A DNA stretch of 64,000 bases, from assembly GCF_029961155.1 (NCBI RefSeq), contig NZ_JASBRH010000016.1, positions 1 to 64,000 on the forward strand, written 5' to 3'. Source of the stretch: Pontibacterium granulatum (GTDB lineage: Bacteria; Pseudomonadota; Gammaproteobacteria; Pseudomonadales; Balneatricaceae). Shown here in pieces: positions 56,421-64,000 of the stretch. Below the pieces are notes generated by a model. It had not been told where the DNA came from. It saw only the letters and a program-made list of their open reading frames with translations, and ran no database searches. Within the stretch, counting starts at the first letter, position 1, and every line of letters begins with the position of its first letter. The position numbers and the translations under genes were made by a program.

Positions 56421-57836
56421 ATGACTGAATTGACTCAGAATCCGGCTGTCGGATCTGCAGCGTCTGATGACTCGAAAGCTGGCCACCCAATGTGGTCTTC
56501 CCGACTGGCCTTTATCCTGGCGGCCAGTGGTTCCGCGGTGGGCCTGGGGAATATCTGGAAATTCCCATACATCACCGGGGAGAACGGTGGTGGTGCATTC
56601 GTACTGGTCTATCTGCTTTGTATCGCCCTGATCGGTATCCCGATCATGGTGGCGGAGGTGGCGATCGGTCGTCGCGGTGGCTGCAGCCCGATCAACAGCA
56701 TGCGCAAACTGGCCTCACGTGATGGTCTCTCCAAACGCTGGGTATGGCTCGGCGGTATGGGTATGATCGCCTCGTTCCTGATCCTGTCGTTCTACTCCGT
56801 AATCGGTGGCTGGGCGCTGGCGTACGTGGGTAACTCGGCGGGTGGCCTGTTTGTGGGCGCGAGCTCCGAATCCATCGGCGCGATGTTTGGTGGCCTGCTG
56901 TCTGATCCGTACACCCTTTTGATGTGGCACTCTCTGTTTATGGTGCTGGTGATCATGATCGTGGCACGTGGTGTCAGCTCCGGTATGGAGAAAGCGATCA
57001 ATATCCTGATGCCACTTCTGTTTGCGCTGATTCTGGTGATGGTGGGTTACGCCATGAGTACCGACAGCTTTGGCGCGGGCTTCAGCTTCCTGTTCTCCCC
57101 GGACTTCTCCAAACTGACCACTGAAGGTGTACTGACCGCACTGGGTCATGCGTTCTTCACTCTCAGCCTGGGTATGGGCGTAATGATGGCGTACGGCTCT
57201 TACCTGCCGAAAAACGTATCTATCGTTAAAACAGCGTTCACCGTATCCGTCGTGGATACCGTAGTAGCGCTACTGGCCGGTCTGGCAATCTTCCCTCTGG
57301 TGTTCTCTAACGGCATGGAGCCGGGCGCAGGTCCGGGCCTGATCTTCCAGACCCTGCCAATCGCCTTTGGTCAGATGCCAGGTGGTGTACTGTTCGGCAC
57401 CCTGTTCTTCGTCCTGCTGGTGGTCGCCGCAGTAACCTCTGCGATCTCTCTGCTGGAGCCGGTTGTAGAGTGGTTTGAAGAGCAGAAGGGTATCAACCGT
57501 CTGAACGGTGCGTTGATCGGTGGTTTGAGCATCTGGGCGCTGGGCATCCTGACCATCCTGTCCCTGAACGAATGGTCCGGCTTCCACCCACTGGGTATGT
57601 TCGAGCGCTTCGAAGGTAAGACCATCTTCGACCTGCTGGACTACGTAACCGCGAACCTGATGATGCCTCTGGGCGGCCTGTTCATCGCACTGTTTATGGG
57701 CTGGTTTATGTCCAAGCAGGCGGCTGAAAACGAGCTGTCTATCGGTAACGGCGCGGCGTTCAAACTGTTTATGTTTATCCTGCGTTTCGTGACTCCAGCA
57801 GCTGTACTGGTGGTGTTTGTTTACAACTTGATGTAA
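56421..57836 (+). CDS. Sodium-dependent transporter of the NSS/SNF family
   Basis: 471 aa, about 11-12 helices. NSS signature GSAVGLGNIWKFPYITGENGGGAFVLVYLL near residues 38-67, TM6 region with GHAFFTLSLGMGVMMAYGSY, and TM8 FVLLVVAAVTSAISLLEP with a sodium site. Related to LeuT/TnaT, which carry Leu, Trp, Tyr or other amino acids with Na+. Placement after the IOR-leucine dehydrogenase operon suggests it supplies the amino acid they break down. The start follows AAGATGGAGACTT. Confidence 0.93.
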   Translation: MTELTQNPAVGSAASDDSKAGHPMWSSRLAFILAASGSAVGLGNIWKFPYITGENGGGAFVLVYLLCIALIGIPIMVAEVAIGRRGGCSPINSMRKLASRDGLSKRWVWLGGMGMIASFLILSFYSVIGGWALAYVGNSAGGLFVGASSESIGAMFGGLLSDPYTLLMWHSLFMVLVIMIVARGVSSGMEKAINILMPLLFALILVMVGYAMSTDSFGAGFSFLFSPDFSKLTTEGVLTALGHAFFTLSLGMGVMMAYGSYLPKNVSIVKTAFTVSVVDTVVALLAGLAIFPLVFSNGMEPGAGPGLIFQTLPIAFGQMPGGVLFGTLFFVLLVVAAVTSAISLLEPVVEWFEEQKGINRLNGALIGGLSIWALGILTILSLNEWSGFHPLGMFERFEGKTIFDLLDYVTANLMMPLGGLFIALFMGWFMSKQAAENELSIGNGAAFKLFMFILRFVTPAAVLVVFVYNLM

Positions 57837-58238
57837 GTCGCTGGAATAAGTTTTCTCTCCCCCACAAAGCCCGTCTCTGAGAAGAGGCGGGCTTTTTCTT
57901 TGGTTTTCGGTATGAAGGGCACAATTGCATCAGCAGCTTGGCCACATGGAGTGTTGTATCGCACCCGTCAGGAACTAGACGCTCAGCTTGTCAACACTTC
58001 CCTTGTTACCGTTGCATAACTTATCATCGGCACCCCACCGGAACTGCTTGCTGGCGCTATATATGAGTTCAGGTTGGGACTAGCGCTAACGCCCTGTCGA
58101 ATCCAATCTTGCGTACAAGCGTGAGCGACTGACCTGACAGATCGGATTGGTAAAAGCAGTATTCTGTAACGCTTTCTGAAGACATGGTACAGAGCTGATC
58201 AGAGGTCTAACTGGCGCCTTAACAGGAAGGGATTTCTT
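57837..58238. other. Intergenic region after the NSS transporter
   Basis: About 400 bases without a gene. The terminator at 57866-57900 is the only clear feature; the rest is unremarkable, with only short frames such as the 65-aa leftward one at 58199-58396, which is not supported. Confidence 0.5.
57866..57900 (+). terminator. Terminator of the NSS transporter gene
   Basis: AAAGCCCGTCTCTGAGAAGAGGCGGGCTTTTTCTTT has a 9-bp stem (one G-T pair), a short loop, and a T-run. Confidence 0.88.
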
Positions 58239-58316
58239 ATGATGGATTTTTTGTTTGATGGTATCTCAGAGAAAGGCATGCATCGTCGGTTTTTGGTGCC
58301 GGTGAGATTGGTATGA
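58239..58316 (+). CDS. 25-aa leader ORF coupled to the BASS transporter
   Basis: A strong ribosome site (AGGAAGG, about 9 nt before) precedes ATG ATG; the peptide is MMDFLFDGISEKGMHRRFLV followed by PVRLV. Its stop overlaps the transporter ATG as ATGA, while the transporter itself has only a weak ribosome site. This makes it a likely translational-coupling leader. No stalling motif is obvious. Confidence 0.6.
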   Translation: MMDFLFDGISEKGMHRRFLVPVRLV

Positions 58317-59236
58317 AGAAGTTTATAGAGCGTAACTTTAATTTGGTTCTGTTCCTTTCTCTGATTGTTGGGATGACAGTCCCCGGTATCGAACACGTAC
58401 CCAATTTCGTTGTGTCTGTGCTTCTGGGGACTATCGTATTCTTCCTATGTTCTAAGATATCGCTATCTGAAATTAAAGCGATTTCGGTAAAAGAGGTTTC
58501 AGCCTTTTACGTTGCCCGCTTTATTGCGCTTCCCGTCGGGATGTTTTATCTGGCTAACCTGGTTGTGCCTCAATATGCAGTTGGTGTCTTGCTTCTGGCC
58601 CTCATGCCTGCTGGGATCAGTACGCCGGTATTTGTGAGTACACAGAAGGGCAATGTATCACTTGCCTTCCTGCTAATGCTGGCATCCAGCTTGTTAGCGC
58701 CGGTTGTGGTGCCGATGGTGTTTGCGTTCAGTCATTCTGATACCGAGATCGAGCTGTTAGGGATCTTCTACACCCTGACTTCCGTCATCCTGGTGCCGTT
58801 TGCTGCCTACTTTGCACTCAACGCTGTCCGCCCTCAGGTTAAACCCTTTATCGAACGCAATAACGCGTTTGTGTCGGTGGTGTTTTTGGGGATTATTGTT
58901 GCCGTTGTTATATCCAAGCAACGAGAAGAGTTTCTCTCAAGCTACAACGCCTTTGCTGTCGTTGTGGCCATTCTGAGTTTGATGTTCTTGCTCTTTTACC
59001 TGTTTGGTTGGCTGTTTACAGGTCGGCGGGGTAAGCGAGAAGATAAAGTTTGTTATTCATTCAGTTCTGGCGCTAACAATACTGCGGTAGGCATCAACCT
59101 GGCGTTGATCTATTTCTCGGCGGATACCGTCTTCTTCATGGTCTTGAGTGAGCTGACCTGGGTGTTGGCAATACCGATGTTCAACTTCATCTTGCGGCGA
59201 TATCAAACAGTATCCTATTCAGGATCCGAAGCTTAA
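58313..59236 (+). CDS. Bile acid:sodium symporter (BASS) family transporter
   Basis: 307 aa, nine or ten membrane helices. BASS-like features include LLALMPAGISTPVFVSTQKGNVSLAF (TM4-like crossover) and SFSSGANNTAVGINLALIYFSADTVFFMVLSE (TM9-like crossover), the two unwound segments that bind substrate and Na+. Members carry bile acids, pyruvate, pantoate or other organic acids; substrate here is unknown. Translation is coupled to the small upstream ORF at 58239-58316. Confidence 0.85.
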   Translation: MKKFIERNFNLVLFLSLIVGMTVPGIEHVPNFVVSVLLGTIVFFLCSKISLSEIKAISVKEVSAFYVARFIALPVGMFYLANLVVPQYAVGVLLLALMPAGISTPVFVSTQKGNVSLAFLLMLASSLLAPVVVPMVFAFSHSDTEIELLGIFYTLTSVILVPFAAYFALNAVRPQVKPFIERNNAFVSVVFLGIIVAVVISKQREEFLSSYNAFAVVVAILSLMFLLFYLFGWLFTGRRGKREDKVCYSFSSGANNTAVGINLALIYFSADTVFFMVLSELTWVLAIPMFNFILRRYQTVSYSGSEA

Positions 59237-59270
59237 CCAGGTTAGATTACGCTCCATCTATTGGGATCGA

Positions 59271-59298
59271 GGGTGCGTTAGGCGTTGCTAACGCACCC
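59271..59298. terminator. Perfect hairpin between convergent genes
   Basis: GGGTGCGTTAG and CTAACGCACCC form an 11-bp perfect stem with a 6-nt loop between the BASS gene and rhlE. No T-run follows on the rightward strand, but the position is right for a bidirectional terminator; similar GGTGCGTT repeats occur widely as extragenic palindromes. Confidence 0.6.
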
Positions 59299-59309
59299 AA
59301 TGGATCTAT

Positions 59310-60740
59310 CTAACGGGAGGGGTTGCTCGCAGGCTTTGTACCTGACGGGCGGCGGCGTCTTCTGCGCTTTGGCGCATCCGCATTTCCCGCCGGAGCGGCT
59401 TTCTTACCGCCACGAGATGCTGGCTGTTGCCCTTCGCCGGATGTGGCCGGTTTTTTCACATGCTTCTTGTTCTTACCCGTTGGCTTATGCCCACGTGCAG
59501 TTTCACCAGAGCGTTGTCCGTCACTGTGTTCAACACGCGGTGGGCGGCGTTTCTTCTGTTTGTTGACGCGTTTCTTGCCTGTATCCAGGCGTGACTCCGG
59601 CAGTACGTGCACTGGATCAAAGCCGGGGATGATTTCGCGGGTCAGTAACTTGCCGATCAGCTTTTCGATATCCATCAGCTGCTTATGTTCGTCGGCGCTG
59701 ACCAGGGAGACCGCTTGTCCTGTCGCCCCGGCACGACCGGTGCGCCCGATACGGTGCACGTAGTCAGCAGGGACGTTGGGCAGGTCAAAGTTCACCACCT
59801 GCGGCAACTGATCGATATCGAGTCCGCGAGCGGCGATATCGGTAGCCACCAGTACCTGCAGTTTTCCGTTTTTAAACTCGTCTAGCGCGCGGGTACGTGC
59901 GCCCTGGCTTTTGTTGCCGTGGATAGCCGATGCGCTGATCTCTTGGCTTTCCAGATGGCGGGTCAGGCGGTTGGCACCGTGTTTGGTGCGGGTGAAGACC
60001 AGCACCTGCGTCCAGTTGTGCTCATTGATCAGCTGGGTGAGCAGGGCGGATTTCTTTTTCTTGTCGACCGGGCAGATCCACTGCTTCACGGTTTTGGCAG
60101 TAGTGTTACGTGGAGTCACGGAGATCTCTACAGGATCACGTACCAAACCTTTTGCCAACGTACGGATCTCGTCCGAGAAGGTGGCTGAGAAGAGCAGGTT
60201 CTGTCGGTTCGTTGGCAGTACCGCCAGAATTTTGCGGATATCATGCACAAAACCCATATCGAGCATGCGGTCGGCTTCGTCGAGGACCAGCACTTCCAAT
60301 TGGTTAAATTTCACCGCGCTCTGGTTGTAGAGATCCAGCAGGCGCCCCGGTGTAGCAATCAGCACATCCGCACCACGGCGCAGGGCCTGCATCTGTGGAT
60401 TGATCTTCACACCGCCGTATACCACGGTGGATCGTAGCGGTAGGTGCTTACCATAGGCAGCAACGCTGTCGCCAACCTGGGCGGCGAGTTCGCGGGTCGG
60501 TGTCAGTACCAGTGCGCGTGCCTGATTAGCGGTCGCGCGTTGGCCGCTGGATAAACGTTCCAGCAGCGGTAGGGTGAAGCCTGCGGTTTTACCGGTGCCG
60601 GTTTGCGCGGCAGCCATCACATCCCGGCCTTCGATTACCGCAGGTATCGCCTGGGCCTGGATTGGTGATGGTGTGTCATATCCCTGATCCGCAATGGCAT
60701 CAAGAATAGCGGGAGAAAGGCCGAGATCGGCAAATGTCAT
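59310..60740 (-). CDS. rhlE: DEAD-box RNA helicase, RhlE-like
   Basis: 476 aa. Q motif and Walker [12 protein letters not shown] near 44-54, [22 protein letters not shown] in [10 protein letters not shown] near 155, SATFS, and [10 protein letters not shown] near 335. The C-terminal tail from about 390 is basic and Gly/Pro/Lys-rich ([26 protein letters not shown]), as in RhlE proteins acting in ribosome assembly or cold adaptation. Leftward single gene. Core motifs complete. Confidence 0.94.
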   Translation of the reverse strand: MTFADLGLSPAILDAIADQGYDTPSPIQAQAIPAVIEGRDVMAAAQTGTGKTAGFTLPLLERLSSGQRATANQARALVLTPTRELAAQVGDSVAAYGKHLPLRSTVVYGGVKINPQMQALRRGADVLIATPGRLLDLYNQSAVKFNQLEVLVLDEADRMLDMGFVHDIRKILAVLPTNRQNLLFSATFSDEIRTLAKGLVRDPVEISVTPRNTTAKTVKQWICPVDKKKKSALLTQLINEHNWTQVLVFTRTKHGANRLTRHLESQEISASAIHGNKSQGARTRALDEFKNGKLQVLVATDIAARGLDIDQLPQVVNFDLPNVPADYVHRIGRTGRAGATGQAVSLVSADEHKQLMDIEKLIGKLLTREIIPGFDPVHVLPESRLDTGKKRVNKQKKRRPPRVEHSDGQRSGETARGHKPTGKNKKHVKKPATSGEGQQPASRGGKKAAPAGNADAPKRRRRRRPSGTKPASNPSR

Positions 60741-61000
60741 AGGTAGTTCTCAAATCTAGAAAGGGCTCAGCGTTACCGTAACGGTGTTGTGAGTCCTGAA
60801 AAAATACTGGGTGAATACGTGAAGGCTGGATGTATAAAAGGCCAAGCCGCGTATTGTGCACTATTTACGGTGCTTATGCGCTAATTGCCTTGCTTTGTTT
60901 TCTATTTAAGGCTGTTTTCAGCGTTTAGGTGCCAAATTGTTCAAGCGCTGGTCATCCATTTCCGATATGCTTTGCGTTTTTACCAACGTCACGAATTGCT

Positions 61001-61387
61001 ATGACCACTCCAGACTTCGAAACCATCCAGAAATACAACGCCGAGCAGCTCTACAGTCACTTTGTAAGCGAAGCTGCGACCCACAAGCAGATCTGGATTC
61101 TGACCGATGAGTACGGCAGTGTGATGCTGAACACTGATGACGAAGACTGTGTGCCGGTGTGGCCGTCTAAAGAGCTGGCTGAAGCCTGGGCAACCGGTGA
61201 GTGGTCCGATTGTAAGGCGGAAGCGATCTCGCTGAAGAAATGGCACAGCCGCTGGACAGGTGGTCTGGAAGAGGATGGTTTTGCGGTGGTGATCTGTCCG
61301 ATTGAAGAGCAGGATGGATTGGTGGTTTATCCGGAAGAACTGGATAAAGCGCTAGAGAAGAAAGCACGCAAACTCGCGGATAAATAA
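61001..61387 (+). CDS. DUF2750 family protein
   Basis: 128 aa from the ATG at 61001 (MTTPDFETIQKYNAEQLYSHFVSEAATHKQIWILTDEYG). DUF2750 signature: WILTDEYGSVMLNTDDEDCVPVWPSKELAEAWATGEW and a second part with LEEDGFAVVICPIEEQDGLVVYPEEL. Small acidic cytoplasmic protein, unknown role; members are widespread in gammaproteobacteria. Longer reading to 60929 lacks a ribosome site. Convergent with the CobW-like gene. Confidence 0.88.
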   Translation: MTTPDFETIQKYNAEQLYSHFVSEAATHKQIWILTDEYGSVMLNTDDEDCVPVWPSKELAEAWATGEWSDCKAEAISLKKWHSRWTGGLEEDGFAVVICPIEEQDGLVVYPEELDKALEKKARKLADK

Positions 61388-61438
61388 GCGCTGAGCTTTG
61401 AGATATGCCTCCAGCGGTCGCCGGAGGCAGTGTGGGGA

Positions 61439-62467
61439 TCAATTCTCGATCTGGCAGGCCATCATCTCGCGTTCGATCAGTTCCCAATCTAACGCGCGTG
61501 GGCTGATAATTTCGATACGGGAATCACGGCGGTAGGCGACCTTGTCAAAATCGTGTTCGTCCTGAACCCGATTGAAGAATACCCATGCGCTACCAATGCG
61601 GATCACGCCTTTAATGCGGTTGATCCCTTCAAGTCCGTTTAGGATTTTCTCCAGTTCCCAGTAATCGAAGCAGTCATCGCGGTGGAAGATCCAGCCGCAG
61701 CTGAAGAAGCCGCTACCGTTGCCGGTTTTACGGATCGGTTGGCCAGGTTCTGGCAAAGCCTCGATCTTTGTTTCGTGTTGGTGGTTATGACCATGACCAT
61801 GTTTGTGATGGTGATTAGCGCCATGCGCATTTGGGAACTGCGCGCTGAGCTGACCGTTTCGCACCAGGTCCAGCAGGGGCGGATCGATAATCCCCTGGGT
61901 GGTACGGCCTACATGCTGTTTGGGTGGGAACATATTGTCGAGACTGGTTTCGGCAACCTCTATCAGTGCTTCATCTGCCAGGTCGCATTTGTTAACCAGT
62001 ACCACATCCGCCAGGTTGAGCTGGTCCTGAAAGGTTTCGTTTCCGATGACCTCTTCTTGTTCGAGTAAACGTGGGTCCAGCAGACAAATGGTTGCACGTA
62101 GGTCGAGCACATCCTTGAAGGAGGGGCCCATGAGGGTGTCGATGATCCCCTCCGGGTGACCAATGCCGGTGGGCTCGATAATCAGTCGGTCGGGGTTCGC
62201 ACGCTCTATCAGCATAGCCAGCGTTGTTTTCAGCGAAGCGCCTATTGCACAACACATGCAACCTCCGGCCAGCTCCTTAACATGCAGGCCATCCTGATCT
62301 GGCAGCATCTCCTGATCGATACCCACCTGACCAAACTCATTGACCAGCACGGCCCAGGATTCGCCCTCGGGCTTGTTGGCCAGCAGCGCATTGATTGCAG
62401 TGGTTTTTCCGACGCCGAGGAATCCGGTGATAATGTTGGTGGGGATGGCTCTGTGTTGCTCGTTCAT
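61439..62467 (-). CDS. CobW/COG0523 metal-trafficking GTPase
   Basis: 342 aa G3E GTPase. Walker A GFLGVGKTT (residues 15-23), the metal motif GGCMCC (68-73), Walker B EPTGIGHP, NKCD near 159, and a histidine-rich loop HHHKHGHGHNHQH near 217-229, then a CobW C-terminal domain (GSGFFSCGWIFHRDDCFDYWELEKIL). Such proteins deliver Zn, Co or Ni to metalloenzymes, often under zinc limitation. No partner gene adjacent; metal not known. Confidence 0.93.
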   Translation of the reverse strand: MNEQHRAIPTNIITGFLGVGKTTAINALLANKPEGESWAVLVNEFGQVGIDQEMLPDQDGLHVKELAGGCMCCAIGASLKTTLAMLIERANPDRLIIEPTGIGHPEGIIDTLMGPSFKDVLDLRATICLLDPRLLEQEEVIGNETFQDQLNLADVVLVNKCDLADEALIEVAETSLDNMFPPKQHVGRTTQGIIDPPLLDLVRNGQLSAQFPNAHGANHHHKHGHGHNHQHETKIEALPEPGQPIRKTGNGSGFFSCGWIFHRDDCFDYWELEKILNGLEGINRIKGVIRIGSAWVFFNRVQDEHDFDKVAYRRDSRIEIISPRALDWELIEREMMACQIEN

Positions 62468-62563
62468 AATTGCTCTTTGTTATTCTGTAACATCCGCGTT
62501 CATCTTCAGGGTTATAGAGCATCAGGTCAAACCGGAGTGTCGTTTTATGATGTTTTGTGTTCG

Positions 62564-62776
62564 TTAATAGTTTGCAGAATTTTGGGCCTGCGGGTTATCC
62601 GTATTCCGACATCTTTTTTGTTTTGCCAACATCACAAGTTGTTGTGATTGCTTCTGGCCTGAGAACATCCAGAGGCGGGGCGTAGGATCCTTTTCATGCT
62701 GTCGGATGAGGTAGGGGAGAGTGGTGCGTGCGACCCGATAGCTAGGGTGAGTGAAGATTTGTTGTAGGGTAGCCAT
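62564..62776 (-). CDS. Doubtful 70-aa ORF
   Basis: MATLQQIFTHPSYRVARTTLP continues to a basic tail. No family known and no good ribosome site; the start lies within the hairpin element at 62763-62807. Kept only as a possibility in a 375-base stretch that otherwise holds no gene. Confidence 0.2.
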   Translation of the reverse strand: MATLQQIFTHPSYRVARTTLPYLIRQHEKDPTPRLWMFSGQKQSQQLVMLAKQKRCRNTDNPQAQNSANY

Positions 62777-62807
62777 TTAGGCTACCGGCAGCGTAAACGC
62801 TGCCCTA
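62763..62807. repeat. Three-way-junction palindromic repeat
   Basis: Outer GTAGG...CCTAC encloses two hairpins, GTAGCC..GGCTAC (6 bp) and GGCAGCG..CGCTGCC (7 bp). The cruciform form suggests a REP-like extragenic element or a folded RNA. Confidence 0.6.
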
Positions 62808-62843
62808 CATCGGCTTCCGTAAATGGCGGGGGTAGGCATGTTG

Positions 62844-64000
62844 TCATGTGAGTGGCCTGATACGGCCTGCATGTCTGGCGCCTTCTTTCACATTCACCTG
62901 AACCAACAAACCCGTACCGGCAATAAACAGTATCAATACCGATAGAATCGCCACCCGATGATCTCCGGTCACCAGTGCCGTCCAGCCAACCAGCAACGGC
63001 CCAATAACCGCCGCAAACTTCCCAACCATGTTGTAAAAACCAAAAAACTCAGCCGTCTGGTCCGCAGGGATCAACCGCGTATAAAGTGATCGGCTTAACG
63101 CCTGCACACCCCCTTGAACCAAGCCAATTACCCCTGCCAGTAGATAGAACTGCCACGCCGTGTGCATCCAATAGCTATATACAGTGACCAGGATATAGAT
63201 ACCGATGGCGATCAGGATGCCGCGCTTGGCGCCAACCTGCTCTCCGATCCGGCCAAAGGCAATAGCGGCGGGAAAACCGATAAACTGGGTGATTAAAAGG
63301 GCGCTGATCAGGTCGCTAAACTCCAATCCGATCGCCAGCCCGTAGTCCGTGGCCATGCGGACGATGGTGTCTACACCGTCTATGTAAAGCCAGTAGCCCA
63401 GCAGAAACATAAAGGTATGGGGCAGCTTGGGAATCTGTTTGACGGTGGTCAGCAATTGTCTGCCCGCATCGCGGATACCTTCCGATGCATTTTTGCCGGA
63501 TCCATCCGGCTCTTTCACAAACAGGATGAGAGGAATGCTGAATAGCAGCCACCAGACTGCGGTTAGCACAAAAGCGCACAGCATCGCGTCGATGCTCTTA
63601 GCGAAGCCGAAATCAGTTGGATGTAGCACAATCCAGACGTTGGCTGCGAAAAGCAAACCGCCTCCCAGATAGCCCAAGCCAAAGCCCAGCGCAGAGATCC
63701 GGTCGACCTGTTGTTTAGGCGCGACGACGCACAGCAGGGAATCGTAAAACAGGTTGCTGCCCGAGAACCCGATAATGGCGATAAGGTACAACATTGCGGC
63801 GAGCCGCCACTGTCCTTGAGTGATCCCATAGAGTGCACTGGTTGCTACGATCCCCAAGCACGCGGCGATCATAAGAAACCCTTTACGCTTGCCCAATTGA
63901 TCGGCAATGGCACCCAGAAGTGGGGAGAGCAGTGCAACGATTAGACTGGCGACCGAGTTGGTCAACCCCAGGTAGTAAGTGCTTTCCGTGGCGGGGAGTT
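62844..64000 (-). CDS. MFS transporter of the UMF1/Atg22-like type, cut by the window edge
   Basis: The frame is open to the right edge, so the start (about residues 1-50 or more) is missing. About 385 aa visible, with about 11 helices. Family-style features: TESTYYLGLTNSVASLIVALLSPLLGAIADQLGKRKGFL, FYDSLL, and GGVQALSRSLYTRLIPADQTAEFFGFYNMVGKFAAVIGPLLVG near the end. Members carry unknown solutes. A TTG at 63965 is internal, not the true start. Confidence 0.88.
   Translation of the reverse strand, partial: LPATESTYYLGLTNSVASLIVALLSPLLGAIADQLGKRKGFLMIAACLGIVATSALYGITQGQWRLAAMLYLIAIIGFSGSNLFYDSLLCVVAPKQQVDRISALGFGLGYLGGGLLFAANVWIVLHPTDFGFAKSIDAMLCAFVLTAVWWLLFSIPLILFVKEPDGSGKNASEGIRDAGRQLLTTVKQIPKLPHTFMFLLGYWLYIDGVDTIVRMATDYGLAIGLEFSDLISALLITQFIGFPAAIAFGRIGEQVGAKRGILIAIGIYILVTVYSYWMHTAWQFYLLAGVIGLVQGGVQALSRSLYTRLIPADQTAEFFGFYNMVGKFAAVIGPLLVGWTALVTGDHRVAILSVLILFIAGTGLLVQVNVKEGARHAGRIRPLT

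Noticed and set aside
60772-60784. CGTTACCGTAACG palindrome before rhlE
   Set aside because: Perfect but short and alone; not enough to claim an operator.

Overview
The window looks like a chromosome segment of a marine gammaproteobacterium of the Oceanospirillales kind (Amphritea/Neptunomonas/Marinobacterium-like). This is inferred from gene content (NSS, BASS and SbtA-type sodium-coupled transporters, a second F-type ATPase of the N-ATPase class, a predicted ornithine-lipid synthase, an LplT-Aas fusion) and from protein character. No rRNA or tRNA gene was seen.

Bases 1 to about 11,250 are the early half of a Mu-like transposable prophage inserted in reverse: the repressor end is on the right and the late genes lie beyond the left edge. 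Reading leftwards: S24-type repressor (divergent, with a small membrane protein behind it), an operator region with phased repeats, Ner, a second HTH protein, the DDE transposase A, the target-choice ATPase B, a chain of small overlapping early genes (wHTH, HTH/Cys, two small unknowns, DUF3164), an Ash/Icd-like zone with strong hairpins, GemA and Mor. Behind Mor, where cargo is often found, sits a compact two-gene pair: an unrecognised 223-aa protein overlapping an XRE + ImmA/IrrE-type metallopeptidase. This pair is the best candidate in the window for an undescribed (defence, immunity or addiction) system.

Bases 11,300-26,500 are ordinary host genes: FAA hydrolase, TetR, a lipoprotein, DnaJ- and VWA-domain proteins, an OlsF-like acyltransferase, an IsdG-like monooxygenase, dinB with a perfect LexA box, a deaminase, a SulP transporter, DUF6482, DUF3833, HopJ, panE, aldo/keto reductase and a SUKH protein. 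Bases 27,142-33,342 hold an N-ATPase operon in the order atpD-C-Q-B-E-F-A-G. It lacks atpR and a separate delta gene, has a b-delta fusion, an alpha subunit whose P-loop lysine is replaced by arginine, and a c subunit with Glu-Ser...Tyr but Met in place of the Na+-ligand Gln. It is flanked by gene-poor DNA.

Bases 33,750-46,600 include a short, apparently highly expressed 59-aa Cys protein, DUF945, a LysR/small membrane protein/SbtA bicarbonate-transport locus with a direct-repeat operator candidate, an AEC transporter, DUF1499, metG, trmA, and a periplasmic binding protein paired with a GGDEF-EAL sensor. Bases 46,800-64,000 carry a TetR with twin palindromic operators in front of a three-part LplT-Aas fusion, an indolepyruvate:ferredoxin oxidoreductase-leucine/phenylalanine dehydrogenase operon followed by an NSS amino-acid symporter, a BASS transporter with a coupled 25-aa leader ORF, RhlE, DUF2750, a CobW-like metal GTPase with a His-rich loop, and a UMF1-type MFS protein cut by the right edge. 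Several hairpin or palindromic intergenic elements that look like dispersed repeats occur between host genes.
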